Shown here one piece after another: positions 18,701-21,226 of a DNA stretch of 21,226 nucleotides (positions are counted from its first letter, which is position 1; each line of letters begins with the position of its first letter). Under the pieces are notes generated by a model. That model saw only the letters and a program-made list of their open reading frames with translations. It made no database searches and was not told the origin of the DNA. Source of the DNA: Mnemiopsis leidyi (taxonomy: Eukaryota; Ctenophora; Tentaculata; Lobata; Bolinopsidae); NCBI GenBank assembly GCA_000226015.1, contig JH153403.1, positions 256,637-277,862 on the forward strand, written 5' to 3'. Made by a program: the position numbers and the translations under genes.

Positions 18701-21153
18701 TTCAGGGGGGACAGGCTGGTCAGACTTTTCCAGGATAGCCCATCTGGACTTCCATTTGCTCTGAAAAATTTCGAGGTTGCAATCAACATTCAGTAAAATA
18801 TGTATGAAAAATTTAATTCATTTGGAAATATAGCATAACATGGAAAATGAAACACATGAAGAACACATCAATCTAAAATAACAGGATTAACTTACTTTTG
18901 ATTCCTTAAATTCGACATTTCCTTGGTAAACTATGTGACCATCCATTAATTGGGGAATCTGCTTTTCTGCTCTTTCAGTACTGTTCCTATCCTACACTTG
19001 AAAAGTTGATTGTAATTAAATCACGCCTAAGATTATATACATCTTCATCTGTCTCAATTTTCTTGTATAATCGTAGTGTTGACTTTATTAAAAGTAAATT
19101 ATTTTCTACAAGAGGCAGAATATAAGTTCTATTCAACTAATTCACATCAAGCAGCTATTAGACAACCCCCTTCTTGCCTTATTATATTTACAGTATGAAT
19201 AATGAATATACCAAATTTACATATCTCAAATGATTTAACTCCCAGCATAGCATAGTCAGTGCAGAATCAACTACAACATCATTGCCTAGCCCACCTTCTT
19301 CAACACCTCAACCTAGGTAGGCACATCTCCTCCTCATCAGCCCTCATTCAAATCCACCAACTACTATTATTTTAATGTTACCATCACCAGTAAACATCCC
19401 AACCCACCTCATTCTCACAAGCACTGAGACCACCCCACCCCATTTGTAAGGTTAACTTCATCCTCAATCTCTAACTGAAGAGGATTAACTCATGTTCGTT
19501 AAAAGCAGCTCATCTCCCATAGATATGACGTTGCAAATGAGGGTAAATTAGAGCATTGTTTTTAAATCAATTATAAGGCAGTCTTCACTGACTGCCATAA
19601 GATACAAGAATATGATAAATATCAATAAATTACTCTCTTGAATTCTATTCAATAATAATAAAAACATTGTTAGTTGCTTATTATGGTCCTGCAGTAGATT
19701 TACTGCTGTAAGGGCTACAGTCGCAATGCAGTGTTGTTGGCCATTAGGGGGTCCTAGTCTGGGTGCTCAAGAATGCCCGAGGGCATCACTCTTAGCTGGA
19801 TGGCACTCTAGCATGTTTACCCACGGGTTTGAATAGTGTGCTGAGGGCACACTTTTTTGTGTGGTCCAATCATTAATAAGGGTGCCCACTGGGGCAAACA
19901 AAACCGCTAAATAAATTTCTGTGATTCCATCATAGACTGTGAGGTTTATTTCCTTGTAGAGGATAACAACTATGTCAGTCCCTGTTTTTGAGTGAGCTCT
20001 GCTTCCCGTCTCACTCAAGTGCTGGTGCAACCAACCCATCATACAATCACTTTTCTGCAATGGATACCAGGACCTGTTTGCTGAGATTCTTACTAGAGGT
20101 GGTCTTAGACTACAATTAGATCCAGACAGGTCTACCTCCCAGGAAACTTCAAGAATCTTCCAGGTTGCCCTTCAGTACAACTGCAAAAAGCCTCTACATA
20201 ACGTGAGTGTAATGAATACATATAAATTTTGGCGAATTATAAAATGTCTACAGAGTCTGAATTATGACTAGCAAGACGTTTAAAACAGAACACAGCTGGT
20301 CTCAATACGTTTCACTAAAGCAGCAAACGACAAAATTGTAAATTACTCATAACGTAGTACGTATTTGAAACGACAAACAAAATACATCTTCAACAGACCT
20401 ACAGCTTGAAGAATAAATTGAACTGTTTTCATAAGTGATTTATTTGACAGACTGGTTTGATGAATTATGTAATTGTAATTGTAATTGTAATTAGAACATT
20501 TTGCATCACAACATAATTCTAGATTAAATAATTTATTAATATAAGAAGCTGCTCATGTGATGCAGGGTGCATCCAGTAAGAAATACATTCTTTTGATGGG
20601 GCACCCAACTAAAGCATAAGCTGAAGCAACGCTCTCATTTCTGAAAGAACAATTTACAAAACTAATAGAACACACAAAATTTTAACCAACACAAGACGAC
20701 GAAAAATTGCTGCAAATAATTTCTAACACATGATGAGGATACAAAAAGCTAAATCATTTATAGAGAACATCCCAAATTATGCATTCAAATATTGATAATA
20801 ACAAAAAGTAGTCAAACAATTAGCTTTAGATCAAGCAGTCTGCATTCAAACAATTAGCTTTGGAAAAATAGACAACAAATTAAAATAGGAAATATCTAAG
20901 TTATCTTATCAATAGGAACGGTTTGAAATAAACTCTCTCAAACTCCTATAGGTAGGCGCCAATACGAGGAATTATTTCACCGAACAAGGTCAAGGTGCTT
21001 GCGCCATGCACAGCTACGCGCGCAAAGGGCTCTGGTTGAAGGAAGGAATTATTTGATTCCAGCTCTCTGACCGTAGGTTGTAAAACATAATAATAAGTTT
21101 GGCAGGACGGTGGTTTAAAATTCTGTAGGTTGATAACCTACTGTCGCGGCCAT
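593..21153 (-). CDS. DOK7: DOK7-like PH-PTB adaptor gene, spliced, 3' end incomplete
   Basis: This is the overall gene model; the exons are listed separately. The predicted product is a cytoplasmic, membrane-associated adaptor: a PH domain (about residues 22-140, counted from the putative start at 21153), an IRS-type PTB domain (about 144-245), then a disordered Ser/Pro/Gln-rich tail of at least 200 residues. Seen in the sequence: GT/AG junctions whose phases agree from 18991 down to 4846, the PH start motif KWKSRW, the PTB motifs LLRKYG and SGRRC, and the tail motif YQVP. Known of the family: vertebrate DOK7 binds phosphorylated MuSK through its PTB domain and recruits Crk/CrkL through tail tyrosines. 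DOK1-3 lack KWKSRW, so DOK7 fits best, although another Dok subfamily cannot be fully excluded. Whether this animal has a MuSK-type partner cannot be judged from here. The 3' end is unresolved. Confidence 0.82.
865..985 (-). CDS. DOK7: Probable DOK7-like Ser-rich tail exon with two acceptors
   Basis: The open frame reads NFPGNQ, then RVRPGERPLTVV, then SNGSVASNTSK and SSGSSSTGES, a Ser-rich low-complexity tail like that of Dok proteins. There are two acceptors: a strong atttccccag|G at 985 (needs incoming phase 2) and accag|CGA at 966 (phase 0, matching the exon at 4846-5058). The 3' end is also open: donor TCG|GTTAGT at 865 (phase 0), donor GGCGA|GTCGGT at 869 (phase 2, which fits the next exon), or reading on to the TAG at 853-855 for a C terminus GESVSY. 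Coding nature is likely; exact ends are not settled. Confidence 0.55.
1571..1834 (+). other. Unassigned plus-strand open stretch with donor-like end
   Basis: The frame is open for 87 codons in GC-richer DNA, with an acceptor-like caaccccag at about 1640 and a good donor-like GGCAG|GTGATA near 1830. The translated middle (GSDLEQGRQSLKTLSTPS) looks protein-like but matches nothing I recognise. It is antisense to the DOK7-like gene. It may be chance. Confidence 0.2.
2664..2736. repeat. TGTACA-rich imperfect palindromic block
   Basis: Repeated tgtacaatgtaca and tacattgtac words form nested inverted repeats, for example tacattgtac and gtacaatgta separated by gcat around 2678-2702. Related words recur near 2268-2300 and 4525-4552. 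Confidence 0.75.
3057..3092. repeat. Short 12-bp tandem repeat
   Basis: Three to four diverged copies of tgcggtagaaa-like words are adjacent to one another. Confidence 0.6.
3641..3686. repeat. Inverted repeat (hairpin) with about 17-bp arms
   Basis: aggtattccggatctttc is followed after 11 bases by gaaagatctgaatacct, its near-perfect reverse complement (one bulge/mismatch). Wobble pairs could extend the stem a few bases outward. Function unknown. Confidence 0.75.
3861..4061. repeat. 18/19-bp minisatellite, about eleven copies
   Basis: The unit is accatgacaacaagcggta (19 bp), alternating much of the time with an 18-bp form lacking one base (accatgacaacaacggta). Each junction creates ggtaacc. 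All three minus-strand frames are open through it, giving Cys/His/Gly-rich repeats that are artefacts of the array. Confidence 0.95.
4730..4747. repeat. Perfect 18-bp palindrome
   Basis: acttctttataaagaagt equals its own reverse complement. It may be a protein-binding site or chance. Confidence 0.8.
4846..5058 (-). CDS. DOK7: Probable DOK7-like tail exon, no recognised domain
   Basis: This exon has 213 bases, exactly 71 codons, phase 0 at both ends. The acceptor is caaccccag|AAA and the donor is CCCG|GTAATT. It encodes KLPHKPCSDEITDEP, then a Ser/Thr-rich stretch, then FLQGSHQLHRSSSP. Composition (Pro, Ser, Glu, Thr) suits the disordered Dok tail. Phase-0 entry matches the donor of the previous exon. 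No motif from known Dok tails is visible, so support is splice signals, phase and a long open frame. A second acceptor 27 bases upstream (gctgacag|T) would change the phase. Confidence 0.5.
5782..5827. repeat. Two-copy 23-bp tandem
   Basis: tataatcaatagttacaag occurs at 5783 and 5806 with near identity. Confidence 0.85.
6005..6051. repeat. 13-bp tandem, three copies
   Basis: atatacaggaact is repeated three times, with a partial fourth ending in atatacc. Confidence 0.9.
6178..6262. repeat. Degenerate tttgtaag repeat
   Basis: Words tttgtaag, ttgtatgtaag and ttgtgtgtaag recur in a TG-rich tract. Its minus-strand frame is low complexity. Confidence 0.7.
6550..6640 (-). CDS. DOK7: DOK7-like tail exon with YQVP motif
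   Basis: This exon has 91 bases: one base completing Ser, then 30 codons, ending at a strong donor, GACG|GTACGT, in phase 0. It encodes SGSSPSGKRE, then IPTYQVPPAL and CQED. YQVP is a YxxP motif. Human DOK7 carries the same YQVP followed by Thr-Ser-Leu in its tail, where phosphorylation recruits Crk/CrkL SH2 domains. The acceptor is moderate (ccactggtacag). A second frame, starting ttcag|GAT, is also open (DLARLEREKSQ...) but breaks phase with both neighbours, so I prefer the YQVP frame. Confidence 0.68.
6641..8386 (-). other. Intron of 1.7 kb after the PTB exons
   Basis: The donor is GTGTGT and the acceptor is tggtacag, in phase 2. It contains an acacaaacagac simple repeat at about 7544-7581 and two CACGTG sites, including the 12-bp palindrome GGTCACGTGACC at 6667-6678. 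Frames at 6980-7288 are short and unrecognised. Confidence 0.6.
7544..7581. repeat. Simple acaaacagac repeat
   Basis: Mixed acacaaacagac units in an A/C-rich run. Confidence 0.75.
8387..8607 (-). CDS. DOK7: DOK7-like exon: second half of the PTB domain and linker
   Basis: This exon has 221 bases: 73 codons plus two bases. The acceptor is cctctcag|TTA. It begins LLRKYGGDD, then FVFESGRRCFGG, a strand, and DIRGLCNKISS, which is the PTB C-terminal helix, followed by a Gly/Thr/Ser linker ending PGYADTEPRY. The Arg of LLRKYG and the second Arg of GRRC align with the two phosphotyrosine-binding arginines of IRS-type PTB domains (R158 and R174 in human DOK7). The preferred donor is TACAG|GTGTGT (phase 2), which matches the next exon. 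A nearer GG|GTATGC is an alternative in the same phase, and would drop 8 residues. Base composition is clearly higher in GC and CpG than the flanking introns. Confidence 0.88.
8608..10882 (-). other. Intron of 2.3 kb within the PTB domain
   Basis: The donor is GTAACC and the acceptor is cctctcag, in phase 0. It holds five CACGTG sites between 9032 and 10076, one of them the palindrome GTCACGTGAC at 9085-9094, and a TATA-rich run at 10029-10058. No coding segment was recognised; the frames at 8747-9385 are short and dissimilar to known proteins. Confidence 0.7.
9032..10076. promoter_or_regulatory. Cluster of five CACGTG E-box sites in a PTB intron
   Basis: CACGTG occurs at 9032, 9087, 9121, 9740 and 10071, with the 9087 copy inside GTCACGTGAC. 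Such palindromes are bound by bHLH-zip factors of the USF and MITF/TFE families in animals. Regulatory use here is inference. Confidence 0.35.
10883..11031 (-). CDS. DOK7: DOK7-like exon: first half of the PTB (IRS-type) domain
   Basis: This exon has 149 bases: AT completing Asp, then 49 codons, ending in phase 0 at ATTCAG|GTAACC. It encodes HKFEVKLPKII, a loop, GWLYFYEEQKFITITT and YYGTWPIQ. The pattern F-x-V, then G-x-L-x-(F/L), a strand, and a W-x-(L/I) just before the domain's L-R-x-Y-G is the classic IRS-type PTB first half. In human DOK7 the corresponding segment begins FHVTV. The acceptor ctctcag|AT is good. Confidence 0.9.
11668..11783. repeat. Diverged 23-bp tandem (tctatctagctctaccttt)
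   Basis: About four or five copies built on tctatctagctctacctttaa, the middle ones nearly identical and the outer ones degenerate. Confidence 0.75.
12023..12116. repeat. 53-bp tandem duplication
   Basis: caggaaatcctggtct at 12023 and 12076 begins two copies sharing the following tagaa-tttagtttg words with small differences. Confidence 0.8.
12850..12885. repeat. 10-bp ctctacccaa tandem
   Basis: Two exact and two diverged units (ctctacccaa, ctctacctag, ctctactccg). Confidence 0.8.
12981..13488. repeat. About 28-bp minisatellite, 18 copies
   Basis: Each unit runs gatcacacacacaagccatg followed by ttggactt. Units vary from 26 to 31 bp and in recurrent alternatives: gatc or tatc start, cacaca or cacaga, ttgga, ctgga or ttaga. 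Variants such as gatcgcacacagaagccatg recur at copies 11 and 17. Plus-strand frames through it (13026-13513) are repeat artefacts because most units are not multiples of three. Confidence 0.95.
15080..15180. repeat. ctctttacac array
   Basis: Units ctctttacac and ctctttacacacaca, about ten in number and variable in length; open in several frames but low complexity. Confidence 0.9.
15357..15505. repeat. 52-bp tandem triplication
   Basis: Copies start at 15357, 15409 and 15461 with ggaaagaga(t/g)cagctgccga and then share tattacagttcagattcctg. Near-identity suggests recent origin. Each unit contains cagctg, an E-box-type word. Confidence 0.95.
16310..16470. other. Isolated GC- and CpG-rich patch within the large intron
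   Basis: It contains gcgcgc, gtgcacgg and ccgtgcagcg words amid AT-rich DNA and is open on both strands. No similarity to Dok or any family I know. It might be an old element, an internal promoter or an unrelated fragment. Confidence 0.4.
17246..17365 (-). CDS. DOK7: DOK7-like exon: last PH strands and C-terminal helix
   Basis: This exon has 120 bases: GA completing Gly, 39 codons, then one base of an Asp codon. It encodes GITLMVANK, a short Asn/Thr loop, TYLMQCET and QTDVWLDYFNSIVGS. The last segment is the typical PH C-terminal alpha helix, with the near-invariant Trp in VWLDYF. The acceptor ctttttcag|GA is strong and the donor TCAG|GTCGGT is moderate. The helix ends only a few residues before the PTB domain, matching the tight PH-PTB spacing of DOK7. 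Confidence 0.9.
17366..18187 (-). other. Intron of 822 bp within the PH domain
   Basis: The donor is GTTTGT and the acceptor is ccctttttcag, in phase 1. It contains part of the two-copy repeat at 18116-18196. The stretch 17748-17973 is open on both strands but looks like chance reading frames. Confidence 0.7.
18116..18196. repeat. Two-copy direct repeat (period about 41 bp) overlapping the weak PH exon donor
   Basis: tttctttgtacag...aaccataagc at 18116 is followed by a diverged copy starting at 18157. The second copy runs into the exon end at 18188, so the first copy carries a donor-like cousin of the real splice site. Confidence 0.6.
18188..18307 (-). CDS. DOK7: DOK7-like exon: middle PH strands
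   Basis: This exon has 120 bases: two bases completing the Arg codon, 39 codons, then one base of a Gly codon. It encodes HSNYTSLVIRKN followed by a charged turn and LAIPLYYLCVV. This is a good match in position and pattern to PH strands 3-5, where DOK7 has a hydrophobic strand, a K/E-rich loop, then a strand ending near C-G-L. The acceptor gtttcag|GG is good; the donor TATG|GTTTGT is weak. Its phase exactly restores KKTYGITLM with the following exon. It is short and its frame has only splice support, so it is easy to miss, but it completes the domain. Confidence 0.85.
18308..18681 (-). other. Intron of 374 bp within the PH domain
   Basis: The donor is GTTAGT and the acceptor is gcatgtttcag, in phase 1. 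It is AT-rich and I saw no element inside. Confidence 0.75.
18682..18760 (-). CDS. DOK7: DOK7-like exon: PH domain strands 1-2 (KWKSRW motif)
   Basis: This exon has 79 bases: 26 codons plus one base. The acceptor is tttttcag|AGC and the donor is ATGA|GTTAGT (phase 1). It encodes SKWKSRWAILEKSDQP and then an acidic, Pro-containing loop ending in DTDNM. KWKSRW followed by a hydrophobic strand is the signature of the DOK7 PH domain and marks the basic phosphoinositide-binding loop and strand. The split codon A|GG at the next junction restores Arg, and both flanking junctions are consistent in phase. Confidence 0.9.
18761..18895 (-). other. Intron of 135 bp between the first two PH exons
   Basis: It is bounded by a GTAAGT donor and an aaatttttcag acceptor, in phase 0. 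It is AT-rich and nothing else was seen in it. Its size shows that introns near 100 bp occur in this gene. Confidence 0.8.
18896..18991 (-). CDS. DOK7: DOK7-like exon: start of the PH domain
   Basis: This exon of 96 bases encodes 32 residues. It ends at a strong donor, AAA|GTAAGT, in phase 0. The C-terminal part, GHIVYQGNVEFKESK, is the first beta strand of a PH domain and resembles the Gx(V)xF/LK start of DOK7 PH domains. The acceptor (gtgtag|GAT) is only moderately good. Because its TAG would be an in-frame stop, the choice is either splicing from an upstream exon in phase 0, or initiation at the internal ATG (18944-18946), giving MDGHIVYQG. Vertebrate DOK7 PH domains lie very close to the N terminus, so both choices fit. 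Confidence 0.85.
18992..21141 (-). other. Putative 5' intron (or upstream DNA), no gene recognised
   Basis: This is AT-rich DNA. It holds a (GTAATT)4 run at 20469-20492, a direct repeat of caaacaattagctttag near 20814 and 20848, and a moderately GC-rich patch at 19740-20060 that is open on the minus strand for 97 codons but resembles no protein I know. If translation starts at 18946 instead, all of this is upstream or 5' UTR intron DNA. Confidence 0.4.
20469..20492. repeat. (GTAATT)4 hexanucleotide run
   Basis: Four perfect gtaatt units. Confidence 0.95.
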
Positions 21154-21226
21154 CACGCGCTGTCACGCATTTCTGGCCTGGCCTGGCGACAATTTCGGAG
21201 AAATTCTAGACGCGCATCGCCCGTTG
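20945..21226 (-). promoter_or_regulatory. CpG-rich stretch, likely 5' end and promoter region of the DOK7-like gene
   Basis: The sequence becomes richer in GC and CpG (gcgcgc, cgcggc, acgcgc) compared with the AT-rich DNA at 18000-20900. It lies just upstream of the PH domain exons and holds a possible start codon on the minus strand. No clear TATA box is visible. Placing the transcription start here is inference, and the promoter may extend beyond the right edge. Confidence 0.35.
21142..21153 (-). CDS. DOK7: Possible first coding mini-exon (MAAT) of the DOK7-like gene
   Basis: On the minus strand the sequence reads gtgATGGCCGCGACA followed by gtaggt. The start codon has G at -3 and G at +4, a favourable context. 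The candidate donor ACA|GTAGGT would end the exon in phase 0. The next plausible acceptor, at 18992, also opens in phase 0, so four residues would be added before the next exon. If unspliced, the frame ends after 12 residues. The alternative is translation from the in-frame ATG at 18944-18946. Support is only positional and phase-based. Confidence 0.3.

Noticed and set aside
19767-20060. 97-codon minus-strand frame upstream of the PH exons
   Set aside because: No recognised domain and no splice phase linking it to the PH exons; it may be an old repeat fragment but I could not identify one.

Overview
The window is animal nuclear DNA, probably from an invertebrate. It is AT-rich, with short exons flanked by GT/AG splice sites, introns from about 0.1 to 6 kb, and many minisatellites. 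There are no operons and no long uninterrupted reading frames. I cannot name the species.

The one gene I can support lies on the minus strand and spans almost the whole window. Joining exons by splice-site phase gives a protein with an N-terminal PH domain followed directly by an IRS-type PTB domain, then a Ser/Pro/Gln-rich tail. The KWKSRW motif at the start of the PH domain, the PH-PTB order, the two PTB arginines (LLRKYG and SGRRC) and a YQVP motif in the tail point to a DOK7-like adaptor (Downstream of kinase family). Vertebrate DOK7 activates the receptor kinase MuSK and recruits Crk proteins.

Layout, read in the direction of transcription from right to left: a CpG-rich stretch at 20945-21226 with a possible first coding mini-exon (21142-21153); PH domain exons at 18896-18991, 18682-18760, 18188-18307 and 17246-17365; PTB exons at 10883-11031 and 8387-8607; tail exons at 6550-6640, 4846-5058, about 865-985 and about 593-776. 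The gene probably continues past the left edge. All eight junctions from 18991 down to the exon at 4846-5058 agree in phase. The junctions nearest the 3' end do not resolve uniquely.

The rest is intron. The introns carry a 29-bp array cut by the left edge (1-203), an 18/19-bp array (3861-4061), an 18-copy roughly 28-bp array (12981-13488), a three-copy 52-bp array (15357-15505), several smaller repeats and palindromes, and an apparent excess of CACGTG sites, including three exact copies of the palindrome GTCACGTGAC. I saw no tRNA, rRNA, CRISPR array or recognisable transposase or reverse transcriptase. No wholly new system is evident. The points most worth checking are the conserved tail motif, the alternative 3' exon structures, the link between a minisatellite and coding exons, and the CACGTG sites.
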